From assembly GCA_019634695.1 (NCBI GenBank), contig JAHCAW010000001.1, positions 112,328-176,327 of the forward strand: a stretch of DNA of 64,000 bases, read 5' to 3'. This document shows, in pieces, positions 9,380-18,309 of this stretch. Within the stretch, counting starts at the first letter, position 1. Each line of letters opens with the position of its first letter. The position numbers and the translations under genes are program-made. This DNA is from Candidatus Sumerlaeia bacterium. GTDB taxonomy: Bacteria; Sumerlaeota; Sumerlaeia; SLMS01; JAHLLQ01. The notes under the pieces were generated by a model that ran no database searches, was not told the DNA's origin, and worked only from the letters and a program-made list of their open reading frames with translations.

Positions 9380-11039
9380 ACGCCCGCCCCGCCGCCAGCA
9401 CGCCCACGCAGGCGGCGTAGGCCAACGCCCCCGGCACCAGCAGCAGCAGGCACAGGGCGCTGACCTGACCGGTCGGCGCGAAGTGCATCAGCGTCAGCAG
9501 CCGCACGCCCAGCGTCGTCGTCCCCGGCGGCAGCAGCAGCACCGCGGCGCCGACTTCGCCGAGCGTGAACGCGAAGGTCGCCAGCGCGCCGCCCGCCAGC
9601 GCCGGCCAGCACGCCGGCAGCAGCAACCACCGGGCCGTCGCGCACGTGCCCGCCCCGTCGAGCGCCGCGGCAGCCAGTGTCTCCGGCCCTACGCGCCGTA
9701 AGGCGCGCTCCACCAGCAGGGCCACCACCGGCGCGAACCGCAGCAGCCAGACCGCCAGCAGCGGCGCGTGCGTCTGGGACAGGGCCGCCAGCCCATCATC
9801 CAGTCCCAACGGCAGCGATCCCGGCGGGCGCCGCAGCAACACCTGCATTCCGACCGCCAGCACCGGCGCCGGCAGCACCAGCGGCACCAGCACCACCACC
9901 CGCCAGGCGGCCGGCCGCCGCGCAGCAGCCAGCGCCCAGCCCACCAGCCCGCCGACCCCGGCCGCCAGCACCGCCAGCAGCCCGCCCAGCGCCAGCGTGA
10001 AGAAGAACTCGTCGCGCGCCGTGCTCCAGACGATTCGCCAGACGGCCGCGGGGCCCTCCGGTCCGGTCGCCGTCCAGACCAGAACAAACACCGCGGCCGC
10101 CACCGGCACCACCCCGAGCACCCAGCCCGACCCCTTCACCATGCGCGTCCCGGCCGTCGTCGGCAGGCGCACCGGGGTCGGGTCCTCCGTCTCCGTGTCC
10201 GCTCCCCCCAATCCCGTGCGCGTCGCCAGCCACCCGGCCAGCCCGGCGGCCCCGCCGGCCAGCACCGCCAGCACCCCGCAGGCCATCAGCGCCGCCCGCG
10301 TGTCGAAGTAGACGCCGAACTGGACGTAGACCTCGGCCACGAGCACGGGCAGGCTGCGCAGCGCCTCGGGCACCGCCAGGTCCGTCAGCGCGAACAGAAA
10401 GACAAGCGCCCCGCCCGCCAGCGCCCCGCCCGCCGCCATCGGCAGGGTCACCCGCGCCAGCACCCCTAGTGGGCCGGTGTGCAGCAGGGCGTGCTCCTCG
10501 GCGTCCACGCCGGCGCGCCGCAGCACCGCGACCAGCGCCAGCACCGCCAGCGGCGCGTATCCCCACGCCAGCACCAATGCTCCGCCCCACAAGGTGTAGA
10601 TCGGCGCCCCCGGCAGGGCCGACGGCGGGCCGAGAAGCTGCTCGGTGACGGGGAAGACGTATTCCTGCCCGGCGATCAGGCGCGTCAGCATCCCGGCCGG
10701 TCCGAGCAGGCGGACCGCCGCCACGGCCAGCACCGTGGGCGGGATGAACAGTGGCAGGCAGGCCAGCGCAAGCAGCAGCCGGCCGCGGCCCAGCCGCGTG
10801 GCCGTCACGGCGACGGGCACCGCGAGCAGCATCGCCAGCACCACCGCGCCGCCGGCCAGACGCAGGCTGTTCCAGCCGAGCCGCGCCAGCCGTTGAGGCG
10901 AGGCCAGCGACGGGCCGTCCACCTCGGCGCCGCCGCCCAGTCCCAGCGCCAGCGGCGCCAGCAGGACCAGCACGGCCGCGAGCCAGAGCCACGGCAGCGC
11001 CCGCACCCAGCAGGGCGTCAGCTTCCCGAGCCGATCCAC
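9312..11039 (-). CDS. ABC transporter permease, two fused six-helix halves (iron/thiamine/spermidine-type)
   Basis: This 575-residue integral membrane protein is built from two BPD-transporter permease halves. Each has an EAA-type loop: GVDAEEHALLHTGPLGVLARV in the first half and LDGAGTCATARWLLLP in the second. Such double permeases occur in ferric iron (FbpB), thiamine (ThiP) and related importers. It starts at GTG 11039, five bases after GAGG, and overlaps the upstream lipoprotein gene by 22 nt. No ATPase or classic binding protein lies beside it, so the substrate cannot be assigned. Its 3' end overlaps the convergent 80-residue gene. Confidence 0.8.
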   Translation of the reverse strand: MDRLGKLTPCWVRALPWLWLAAVLVLLAPLALGLGGGAEVDGPSLASPQRLARLGWNSLRLAGGAVVLAMLLAVPVAVTATRLGRGRLLLALACLPLFIPPTVLAVAAVRLLGPAGMLTRLIAGQEYVFPVTEQLLGPPSALPGAPIYTLWGGALVLAWGYAPLAVLALVAVLRRAGVDAEEHALLHTGPLGVLARVTLPMAAGGALAGGALVFLFALTDLAVPEALRSLPVLVAEVYVQFGVYFDTRAALMACGVLAVLAGGAAGLAGWLATRTGLGGADTETEDPTPVRLPTTAGTRMVKGSGWVLGVVPVAAAVFVLVWTATGPEGPAAVWRIVWSTARDEFFFTLALGGLLAVLAAGVGGLVGWALAAARRPAAWRVVVLVPLVLPAPVLAVGMQVLLRRPPGSLPLGLDDGLAALSQTHAPLLAVWLLRFAPVVALLVERALRRVGPETLAAAALDGAGTCATARWLLLPACWPALAGGALATFAFTLGEVGAAVLLLPPGTTTLGVRLLTLMHFAPTGQVSALCLLLLVPGALAYAACVGVLAAGRAFKSASLPSAAGAERAPRSARPR

Positions 11040-11422
11040 GTGACCTCAAATTCCCGGCGCAGGCGCTGGGCCTCGCGCCGCGCCAGCTCGCGCGTGGCCA
11101 CCCGGACCGTCGGCTGCGCCGGATATTCGAGCGGCAACCAGCTCACCCGGCCGACCCGGCCCACCTCGGCCCAGACGACGAGGAACTCCCCCGAGTCGCG
11201 CTCGACCACCGCGCCGATCAGGCGGTAGCGACGCTCGCCCGTGTCGAAGTCCCGCTCGAGCACCTCGTAGACCTCGACGCGGTCGGTGCGGTGGACGCCG
11301 GCGAAGTGGGCGATGAAGGCCTCGCGCGAGCGCTCGCGCGGCGCAAAGCACCCCGTCGCCCACACCAGCAGGCAGAGTCCCATGATCGCTCGACCGATCG
11401 AGGCTCTGGAAGTTGTCGTCAT
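11018..11422 (-). CDS. Small lipoprotein co-transcribed with the ABC permease
   Basis: The 134-residue product starts at ATG 11422 behind a GGGAGG site. It has a lipoprotein signal with lipobox VWATGC (Cys near residue 25). The mature part is about 110 residues and beta-rich, including EVYEVLERDFDTGERRYRLIG and EVTWIG. It resembles no binding protein I know and is too short to be a periplasmic solute receptor. The 22-nt overlap with the permease gene suggests co-translation, so it may be an accessory subunit of that transporter. A longer in-frame start at 11536 is less likely because it has no signal-like N-terminus. Confidence 0.65.
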   Translation of the reverse strand: MTTTSRASIGRAIMGLCLLVWATGCFAPRERSREAFIAHFAGVHRTDRVEVYEVLERDFDTGERRYRLIGAVVERDSGEFLVVWAEVGRVGRVSWLPLEYPAQPTVRVATRELARREAQRLRREFEVTWIGSGS

Positions 11423-11544
11423 GCTGTCGGTTCCTCCCGGCGGGTGCCCCGGCAGCATCCTGCCGAGGCCCCCCGCGGGGGACGCAAGGGGGACGGGCCG
11501 GCGCCGCTTTAGCGGGATGTGTACCCCTGACTCCAAAGATTAGC

Positions 11545-11575
11545 TTGACCTAGAGTAATTAGCCTAGGGTACAAA
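11545..11575 (+). promoter_or_regulatory. Promoter with tandem CTAG-centred operator-like boxes before the metal ABC operon
   Basis: A TTGACC (11545-11550) is followed 19 bases later by TACAAA (11570-11575), a plausible promoter. Two boxes lie in it, TTGACCTAGAGTAA (11545-11558) and TAGCCTAGGGTA (11560-11571). Both are centred on CTAG, and the second is an imperfect 12-bp palindrome. DtxR/MntR operators have TTAG/CTAA-type palindromes of similar look, and the operon's own permeases carry DtxR-like domains. Operator identity is inference. Confidence 0.4.
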
Positions 11576-11630
11576 TTGCCTCGCTGCGGCGGGCAAGCCC
11601 GTCGACCGAAGGAAAGGACTAAGCAACCTC

Positions 11631-12614
11631 ATGCTGCGCCCCCTGTTCACCCTACTGGCTCTCTTCGCCTGGACGGTCGGTTGCCAGGCGCCCGCGGCCG
11701 AGCCCCGCGCCGATTCCGCCCCCTATCGCGTCGTTGCCACCACGGGCATGGTGGCCGACCTCGTGCGCCATGTCGCCGGCGACAAGGCAGACGTCGTCCA
11801 ACTGGTCGGCGACGGCGTGGACCCGCATCTCTACACCCCGACGCGCAACGACGTGGCGCACCTGCATCGCGCGCAGGTCGTCTTCTATTCCGGGCTGCTG
11901 CTCGAGGGGCGGATGACCGACATGCTGGTGCGGCTGGCGCGCACGCGGCCGGTCTTCGCCGTCACCGAGGCCATCGACGAGAGCGCGCTGCTGGGCGCCG
12001 AGGGCGGCCATCCCGATCCGCACGTCTGGATGGAAGTGCGGCTCTGGTCGCAAGGCCTCGATGCCGTGGCGGAAAGTCTGGCCGCCTTCGATCCGAACAA
12101 CGCGGACCTCTATCGTGCGAACGCGGCGGCATACCGCACTCGGCTCGCGGAACTCGACGACTATGCGCGCCGCGTGCTCGACTCCATTCCCGCCGACCGC
12201 CGCGTGATGATCACCGCGCACGATGCCTTCGGTTACATGGGACGCGCCTACGGGCTCGAGGTGCTCGGCATCCAGGGCATCTCGACCGAATCCGAGGCGG
12301 GCTTGCAGGACATCAATCGGTTGGTGGATCTGCTGGTGGCGCGGCGTGTGCCGGCAATCTTCGTGGAGTCGTCGGTGTCGGACAAGAACGTGCGGGCGCT
12401 GATCGAGGGTGCCGCGGCGCGCGGGCACAAGGTGCGCATCGGCGGCGAGCTGTTCTCCGATGCGATGGGGCCGTCGGGCATGTACGAGGGCACCTACATG
12501 GGGATGATCGATCACAACGTGACGACGATCGCGCGGGCGCTGGGAGGCGAAGCGCCCGAGCGCGGCATGCAGGGTCGTCTGGCAGCGCCGGCCGCGGTGG
12601 GAGCGGACCGATGA
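11631..12614 (+). CDS. Metal ABC transporter substrate-binding lipoprotein (TroA/ZnuA family)
   Basis: The 327-residue protein has a lipobox (TVGC, Cys18) and the cluster A-I metal-receptor fold. Predicted ligands H66 (GVDPHLYTP), H131 (PDPHVWME), H197 (TAHDAF) and D277 (FSDAMG) match the spacing of the TroA His3-Asp site. It lacks the His-rich loop of typical zinc-specific ZnuA, which leaves Mn2+, Fe2+ or Zn2+ as possible cargo. The next gene (ATPase) overlaps it by four bases. It delivers metal to the permease pair encoded downstream. Confidence 0.9.
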   Translation: MLRPLFTLLALFAWTVGCQAPAAEPRADSAPYRVVATTGMVADLVRHVAGDKADVVQLVGDGVDPHLYTPTRNDVAHLHRAQVVFYSGLLLEGRMTDMLVRLARTRPVFAVTEAIDESALLGAEGGHPDPHVWMEVRLWSQGLDAVAESLAAFDPNNADLYRANAAAYRTRLAELDDYARRVLDSIPADRRVMITAHDAFGYMGRAYGLEVLGIQGISTESEAGLQDINRLVDLLVARRVPAIFVESSVSDKNVRALIEGAAARGHKVRIGGELFSDAMGPSGMYEGTYMGMIDHNVTTIARALGGEAPERGMQGRLAAPAAVGADR

Positions 12615-13435
12615 GCGTGCTGCCGGCCTTCCGTCGTCCGGGCCCCGTCAGCGAGGAGGCCTTCGCGCGCGGCGACCATTGCGCATCGTCGCCGCTGTCC
12701 GTTCACGACCTGACGGTCGCCTATCGTCGTCGGCCCGTGCTGTGGGATGTGGACCTTGACGTGCCGGCGGGCCAGCTCGTCGCGATCGTCGGGCCGAACG
12801 GCGCGGGCAAGAGTACGCTGCTGAAGGCGGCGCAGGGTCTGGTGCCGGTGGCATCGGGTCGCGTGTCGGTCTTCGGCAAGCCCTACGCGCGCCAGCGGCA
12901 CATGGTGGCCTATGTGCCGCAGCGCGAGAGTGTGGACTGGGACTTTCCGATCACGGCGCTCGAGGTGGTGTTGATGGGGCGCTATCGGCGGGTGGGCTGG
13001 TGCCTGCCGGTCGGGCGCTCGCATCGTCGGCTGGCGCGCGAGGCGCTCGAGAAGGTCGGCATGGCCGACTATGCGCACCGTCAGATCAGCCACCTGTCCG
13101 GCGGCCAGCAGCAGCGCGTCTTCCTGGCGCGCGCGCTCGTGCAGGACGCGATGCTCTATCTGATGGACGAGCCGTTCGCGGGCGTCGATGCGGCGACCGA
13201 GCGGGCGATCGTCGCGCTGCTCAAGGACCTGAAGGACGCCGGGCGCACTGTGGTCGCCGTGCATCACGACTTGCAGACCGTGCCGCACTACTTCGACCAT
13301 GCGATCCTGCTGAACATGCGCGTGGTGGCGCAGGGCCCCGTGCGCGAGGTCTTCACCGAGGAGAACCTGCGCAAGACCTATGGCGGCAAGCTGACGCTGC
13401 TGTCCGACGCCGCGGAGGCGTTCGCGCGGCGATGA
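12611..13435 (+). CDS. Metal ABC transporter ATPase (MntB/TroB/ZnuC type)
   Basis: This 274-residue nucleotide-binding subunit has the Walker A motif GPNGAGKST, Q-loop AYVPQRESVDWDFP, signature LSGGQQQR, Walker B LYLMDEPF and switch H in AVHHD. The Q-loop form PQRESVDWDFP is characteristic of Mn/Zn (TroB/MntA-like) ATPases. About 30 extra residues precede the usual start and look disordered. The ATG overlaps the upstream TGA and the stop overlaps the permease ATG, so the operon is tightly coupled. Confidence 0.94.
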   Translation: MSVLPAFRRPGPVSEEAFARGDHCASSPLSVHDLTVAYRRRPVLWDVDLDVPAGQLVAIVGPNGAGKSTLLKAAQGLVPVASGRVSVFGKPYARQRHMVAYVPQRESVDWDFPITALEVVLMGRYRRVGWCLPVGRSHRRLAREALEKVGMADYAHRQISHLSGGQQQRVFLARALVQDAMLYLMDEPFAGVDAATERAIVALLKDLKDAGRTVVAVHHDLQTVPHYFDHAILLNMRVVAQGPVREVFTEENLRKTYGGKLTLLSDAAEAFARR

Positions 13436-14793
13436 TGCTCCCGGTTGCCATCGTCGGTGGTGCCACGGGGCACGCCAACTTCTGGGCCGACCTGTGGCGG
13501 GTGCTCTCGTTGCAGGATCACAACACGCGCGTGGTCGTGATCGGCACGACGTTGCTGGGCGTGGCGGCGGGCCTGGTCGGCACGTTCCTGCTCCTGCGGC
13601 GCCGCTCGCTCCTGGCTGATGCCGTGAGTCACGCAACACTGCCGGGCATCTGCCTCGCGTTCCTGGTGATGGTGTTGGCGGGAGGGACGGGCAAGCATCT
13701 GCCGCTGCTACTCCTGGGGGCCGGAGTGACCGGCGCCCTCGGGATGCTGACCGTCGTGGCGATTCGTCGCTTCACGCGCCTGAAGGACGACGCAGCGCTT
13801 GGCATCGTGCTGAGTGTCTTCTTCGGCATCGGAATCGCGCTGCTCGGCGTCGTGACGCGCATGCAGCAGGGCAGCGCGGCGGGGCTCCAGTCCTTCATCT
13901 ACGGGAAGACAGCTTCGATGCTCTGGCGCGACGCGTTGCTGATCGGCGGCGCGGCGTTCGGCACCATCGTGCTCTGCGTCGCCTTCTTCAAGGAGTTCTC
14001 GCTCGTCTGTTTCGACCCGGGCTTTGCCGAAACGCAGGGCTGGCCGGTGTTTCGGATCGACATCGCGTTGATGACGCTCGTCGTGGTGGTGACGGTGATT
14101 GGGTTGCAGGCGGTGGGGCTGATCCTGGTGGTGGCGCTGCTGATCATTCCACCGGCCGCGGCGCGATTCTGGACGGACCGACTCGGGCCTATGATGACCG
14201 GTTCGGCCCTGCTGGGCGGCGCGAGCGGGCTTGTTGGCTCGGGAGCCAGCGCGCTGCTGCCGGACATGCCGGCCGGCGCGGTGATCGTGCTCGTGGCGAC
14301 CGGGTTCTTCGCGGCGAGCTTCCTGCTGGGCCGCGCGCGCGGCGTGTTGCCGCGTGCCGTGCGTCACGCGCGCCTGACCGCGCGCATTGGCCGGCAGAAT
14401 CTGCTGCGGGCGCTGTACGAGTCCGGCGAGGAGCGCGACGATCACGCCGCGCCGGTGGGGCTGGAGGCGTTGCTCGCGCGCCGGTCGTGGTCGCGACGTG
14501 CGCTGCGTCGGTTGTTGGCCGGCGCGGAGCGCGATCGCCTCGTCGAGCGCGTCAGCGGCGCATGGCGCCTGACGGCCGACGGCATTGCGCAGGCGCGTCA
14601 GGTGTTGCGCAACCATCGCCTGTGGGAGATGTACCTCATCACGCACGCCGACATCGCCCCGAGTCACGTGGACCGCGATGCCGACGCGATCGAGCATATC
14701 CTCGACGCCGGGATGATCCTGCGCCTCGAGGAGCTGATGGCCGGCGAAGCGTTGCGCACCGTGCCGGCCAGTCCGCACGCGGAGGGAACTTGA
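13432..14793 (+). CDS. Metal ABC permease fused to a DtxR/MntR-like sensor domain (first of two)
   Basis: Residues 1-300 of 453 form an ABC-3 permease (ZnuB/TroC-like) with about eight helices and the LLADAVSHATLPG motif (residues 60-72) that contacts the ATPase. Residues about 320-440 look like a DtxR-family repressor. They comprise a winged-helix part (LLRALYESGEE, ALRRLLAGAERDRLVERVSGAWRLTADG) followed by RNHRLWEMYL and an AIEH motif. Candidate metal ligands are H395, E399, D418, E421 and H422. The acidic residue at the position of DtxR Cys102 is as in Mn-sensing MntR. It is coupled to the ATPase gene by overlap. The domain may sense cytoplasmic metal at the transporter or bind DNA. Confidence 0.88.
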   Translation: MMLPVAIVGGATGHANFWADLWRVLSLQDHNTRVVVIGTTLLGVAAGLVGTFLLLRRRSLLADAVSHATLPGICLAFLVMVLAGGTGKHLPLLLLGAGVTGALGMLTVVAIRRFTRLKDDAALGIVLSVFFGIGIALLGVVTRMQQGSAAGLQSFIYGKTASMLWRDALLIGGAAFGTIVLCVAFFKEFSLVCFDPGFAETQGWPVFRIDIALMTLVVVVTVIGLQAVGLILVVALLIIPPAAARFWTDRLGPMMTGSALLGGASGLVGSGASALLPDMPAGAVIVLVATGFFAASFLLGRARGVLPRAVRHARLTARIGRQNLLRALYESGEERDDHAAPVGLEALLARRSWSRRALRRLLAGAERDRLVERVSGAWRLTADGIAQARQVLRNHRLWEMYLITHADIAPSHVDRDADAIEHILDAGMILRLEELMAGEALRTVPASPHAEGT

Positions 14794-14796
14794 GTC

Positions 14797-16128
14797 ATGC
14801 CCTCGTGGTGGATTCCGGAGATCGACGGATGGATCGTCGCGGCGGCGGCGCTGAGCGCGATGTCGTGCGCGCTGCTCGGTAACTTCCTGGTGCTGCGACG
14901 CCTGAGCATGATGGGCGACGCGCTCAGCCATGCCGCGCTTCCGGGACTCGTTGTCGCGTTCCTGCTGGTGGGCAGCCGCGATTCGCTGCCGATGTTTCTC
15001 GGCGCGCTGGCGATCGGCATCGTCACGGCGATGCTGGTGCAGGCGGTCACGCGCTTCGGCCAGCTCGACGAAGGCGCCTCGATGGGCGTGGTCTTCACGG
15101 CGCTCTTCGCGATCGGGTTGGTGTTGATCGAACGGGTCGCGCACGCCGGCGGGGTGGACTTGGACCCGTCGTGCGTGCTGTATGGTGCGGTGGAGAACGC
15201 GCCGCTCGACACGGTGCTCGTGCTCGGGCGCGAGCTGCCGCGCAGCGTCCTCGCCAACGGTGGGATGCTCGCCCTCAACGGCCTGTTCGTCGCGTTGTTC
15301 TACAAGGAGCTGAAGATCGCCTCCTTCGATCCGGCGTTGGCGACGACGCAGGGGATCAACGCGCAGGCGATGCACTACGCGCTGATGAGCCTCGTGGCCG
15401 CCACCGTCGTCACCGCCTTCTGGACGGTCGGCAGCATCCTGGTGATCGCGATGCTGATCGTGCCGGGCGCGACGGCGTTCCTGCTGACCGGGCGGCTGCT
15501 GCCGATGATCCTGCTCAGTCTCGTGGCAGCCGGGCTCGCCGCGTTCCTTGGCCACCTCGGGGCCGTCGAGATTCCCGCGCGCTTTGGATTCGAGCCGACC
15601 TCGACCTCGGGCATGATGGCCGCCGTGTCGGGCGCGGTGTTCGCCGCGGCGGTGATCTTCTCGCCGCGCGAGGGTGTCGTCGTGCGCACGGCGCGTCGCC
15701 TGCGCCTCGGGCTCGAGCTCACGCGCGACGATCTGCTCGGGCAACTGTACCGCACGCACGAGGCGGCGGCCGGCGCGGGGCTGCCTCCAGCCGCGGCGCC
15801 GCCCAGAGTGGCGCGCGGCGGCCTCGGCGTGGCGCTGGCCACGCGATGGTTGCTCTGGCGCCGCGAGGCACGGCGCCAGCGCGACGGCCTGCATCTGACC
15901 GAGCGCGGCCTGCGTCACGCCCGACGCCTTGTCCGCACCCATCGTCTCTGGGAAGGCTATCTCGTCGAACGCGCCGGTCTGAAAACCGACCACGTGCACG
16001 ACGCGGCGCACCTGCTCGAGCACGTCACCGACGACGCCATGCGCCACCGGCTCGCCCAGCTCACCGGCACTCCCGAACAGGATCCGCACCGTCGCCCGAT
16101 TCCGCCCGAGTTGGACGATGAAACGTGA
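14797..16128 (+). CDS. Metal ABC permease fused to a DtxR-like domain (second of two)
   Basis: The 443-residue protein has an ABC-3 permease part (residues 1-300) with MMGDALSHAALPG (38-50). Its C-terminal region (about 310-436) includes a degenerate winged-helix half, then RTHRLWEGYLV and LLEH. Candidate ligands are H382, E386, H401, H405, E408 and H409. It ends with DPHRRPIP (429-436), the conserved DPHG-x-PIP motif of DtxR-family proteins. The ligand set differs from that of its partner, with His in place of Asp at 405. It starts 3 nt after the first permease and probably forms a heterodimeric channel with it. Confidence 0.88.
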   Translation: MPSWWIPEIDGWIVAAAALSAMSCALLGNFLVLRRLSMMGDALSHAALPGLVVAFLLVGSRDSLPMFLGALAIGIVTAMLVQAVTRFGQLDEGASMGVVFTALFAIGLVLIERVAHAGGVDLDPSCVLYGAVENAPLDTVLVLGRELPRSVLANGGMLALNGLFVALFYKELKIASFDPALATTQGINAQAMHYALMSLVAATVVTAFWTVGSILVIAMLIVPGATAFLLTGRLLPMILLSLVAAGLAAFLGHLGAVEIPARFGFEPTSTSGMMAAVSGAVFAAAVIFSPREGVVVRTARRLRLGLELTRDDLLGQLYRTHEAAAGAGLPPAAAPPRVARGGLGVALATRWLLWRREARRQRDGLHLTERGLRHARRLVRTHRLWEGYLVERAGLKTDHVHDAAHLLEHVTDDAMRHRLAQLTGTPEQDPHRRPIPPELDDET

Positions 16129-16168
16129 CGCCTGCGATGGGCACGTTCGATTAGCCACGCCCAACGAA

Positions 16169-16185
16169 TTAAGAGATCGCCTTAA
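16169..16185 (+). promoter_or_regulatory. Inverted repeat before the P-type ATPase gene, candidate metalloregulator box
   Basis: TTAAG (16169-16173) and CTTAA (16181-16185) form an inverted repeat with a 7-nt spacer. It is AT-rich in a very GC-rich gap and lies 55 nt before the ATPase start. The size is right for a DtxR/MntR-type or similar dimeric regulator. No independent evidence names the regulator. Confidence 0.3.
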
Positions 16186-16239
16186 CCGGCGGGGTGGCGC
16201 ACCCTGCGTATGCAGGTGCACGGAAGGAGCGTTGTCGCC

Positions 16240-18144
16240 ATGAGTCCCAGCCCGCGAGTCGCCCCGACGGGATGGCCGTTGTGGAAGTGGCAGTTCGCGC
16301 ACGCCGCGGTCTGTTTGCTGGCGCTTGCGGCCGGCTGGGCGTTGGAAGGTGTCGCGCCGGTGGCGGCGTGGGTGTTGCTCGGAATCAGCTTCCTTGCGGG
16401 CGCGCGCTATCCGATGGTGGAGGCGCTCGAGAGTCTGCGCGAGCTGACGCTCGACGTGGACACGCTGATGCTGTTGGTGGCGGGCGGCGCGGTCGCGCTC
16501 GGGCATCCGGAGGAGGGCGCCTTCCTGCTCGTGCTGTTCACGGCGAGTCGCGCGATGGAGTCCTACGCCGAGGCGCGCACGAAGTCGGCGCTCGAGGAGT
16601 TGACGACCGAGTTCCCGCAGCGTGCATGGCGCGTGGTGGGCGACGGCGAGGAGGAGATTGCCGTCGATTCGCTGGTGGCGGGCGACCGCATTCGCGTGCG
16701 GCCCGGCGAGTACGTGCCCGTGGACTGCATCGTCGTGCAGGGGCAGAGCACCGCCGACGTCGCGGCGCTGACCGGCGAGGAGGAGCCGCTGGCGCTCGAC
16801 GCGGGCGTCGAGGTGCCGTCGGGTGCGGTCAATGGCATGGGCCTGATCGTCGCGGAGGTGCTGCGCCCCGCCGCCGAGAGCGCGTATCAGAAGATTCTGA
16901 ACCTGATTCGTCACGCGCCGGAGCGCCGCTCGCCCGCGCAGGACCTGAGCGACCGCGCCGGCCGCTTCTTCACGTGGGGGATTCTGGCGGCTGCTGTCGG
17001 CGGATTCTTGTGGTGGTGGCGCGTGACCGGTCTGGCGGCCGACGTGGCGATGTATCGCGCGATGGCGTTGCTCGTGGCGGGTTCTCCCTGCGCGCTCGTG
17101 CTGTCGGTGCCCAGTGGTGTGCTCGCGGCGATCACGGCGGGCGCGCGTCGCGGCATCCTGTTCCATGGCGGGCGCGGCCTGATGGGCGCGGCGACGGTTC
17201 GCACGATCGCGTTCGACAAGACGGGCACGCTGACGACCGGCGAGCCGACCGTGCGCGAGGTCACCGGCGGCCCGGACGCCGCCGCGTTGCGCGTGGCGCT
17301 CGCGCTGGCGTCGTCCTCGACGCATCCCGCTTCGCGTGCAGTGCGCACCTGGCTCGAAGGACAGGGCATCGAGGCCGAGCCTGGGATCGTGAGAGACATC
17401 ACCGAGGTGCCCGGCGAGGGCATGCGCGGTACGTTTGCAGATGTTGAGGTGCGGTTGGGTCGCCATGCCGCGGGCACCGATGCCGATGATGGGCATCCGT
17501 CCGTCGTGCTGTCGCACGCGGGGCGGGCGCTTGCGCGCTTCGTCCTGCAGGAGACGTTGCGCCCGTCGGCGTCTTGTCTGGCGGCGTTGCTGCGGGCGCG
17601 CGGCTTGCGAATCGTGTTGCTGAGTGGCGACCGGCCCGCCACGGCCGAGCGTCTGGCCGCATCCGTCGGAATCACGGAGGCGCGTGGCGGGCTGGCACCC
17701 GAGGACAAGTATCGTCTGATCGACGAGGCGCGTGGCGCGGGTGCCGTGATGATGGTGGGCGACGGGGTCAACGACGCGCCGGCGCTGGCACGCGCCGACG
17801 TGGGCGTCGCGATGGGAATGCGCGGCAGCGCGGCGGCGCTGGCGCAGGCCGACATCGTGCTCGTCAAGGATCGCCTCGGCGACCTGCCGGCCGCCCTGGC
17901 GCTCAGCCGTCACGCGCGGCGGATCATTCACCAGAACATCGCCATCGCGGTCGGTGCGGCGGCGATCCTGGTCGCCTTCGCGCTGGCCGGCAGGCTGCCG
18001 CTCGCGCTCGGCGTGCTCGGCCACGAGGGGGGCACGGTGCTGGTTGTGCTCAACAGTCTGCGGCTGCTCGCGTTTCGCGCGGACGACCACCGGATCGAAC
18101 CGGTGGCGGCAACGGCGGTGCCGACGCGCCTGCCCGAGTCCTGA
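16240..18144 (+). CDS. P1B-4-type heavy metal transporting ATPase (exporter)
   Basis: The 634-residue pump has actuator motif TGEE (178-181), SPC in the sixth helix (282-284), phosphorylation motif DKTGT (326-330), THP (361-363), GDGVND (507-512) and HEGGT in the last helices (595-599). SPC plus HEGG(S/T) defines the P1B-4 subgroup, which exports Fe2+, Co2+ or related ions. There is no N-terminal CxxC metal-binding domain. The ATG at 16240 follows AAGGAG by ten bases, and an in-frame ATG at 16210 lacks such a site. Its position after the metal importer suggests opposing roles in homeostasis of the same or a competing metal. Confidence 0.92.
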   Translation: MSPSPRVAPTGWPLWKWQFAHAAVCLLALAAGWALEGVAPVAAWVLLGISFLAGARYPMVEALESLRELTLDVDTLMLLVAGGAVALGHPEEGAFLLVLFTASRAMESYAEARTKSALEELTTEFPQRAWRVVGDGEEEIAVDSLVAGDRIRVRPGEYVPVDCIVVQGQSTADVAALTGEEEPLALDAGVEVPSGAVNGMGLIVAEVLRPAAESAYQKILNLIRHAPERRSPAQDLSDRAGRFFTWGILAAAVGGFLWWWRVTGLAADVAMYRAMALLVAGSPCALVLSVPSGVLAAITAGARRGILFHGGRGLMGAATVRTIAFDKTGTLTTGEPTVREVTGGPDAAALRVALALASSSTHPASRAVRTWLEGQGIEAEPGIVRDITEVPGEGMRGTFADVEVRLGRHAAGTDADDGHPSVVLSHAGRALARFVLQETLRPSASCLAALLRARGLRIVLLSGDRPATAERLAASVGITEARGGLAPEDKYRLIDEARGAGAVMMVGDGVNDAPALARADVGVAMGMRGSAAALAQADIVLVKDRLGDLPAALALSRHARRIIHQNIAIAVGAAAILVAFALAGRLPLALGVLGHEGGTVLVVLNSLRLLAFRADDHRIEPVAATAVPTRLPES

Positions 18145-18309
18145 CGCGGCCGGGCCGGCAAGTGGTCGGATGCCGGCGGAAGGCCCACCGCCGGAGCCCG
18201 CGCACGCATCCGGTTCCGAAATGGCCTTGTTTCTCGCCCGCAGACTGGCCTAGCGTGCGCGGGCGGTTGGTTCGATTCGCCTCTGCCGGCTCCGGACAGT
18301 CTTCGCCCC

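Noticed and set aside
13708..18090. A very long minus-strand open frame (about 1460 codons) opposite the metal island
   Set aside because: Its translation is rich in Arg/His/Gln without domains. The plus strand carries well-motifed genes over its whole length, and GC-rich third positions create such antisense frames.
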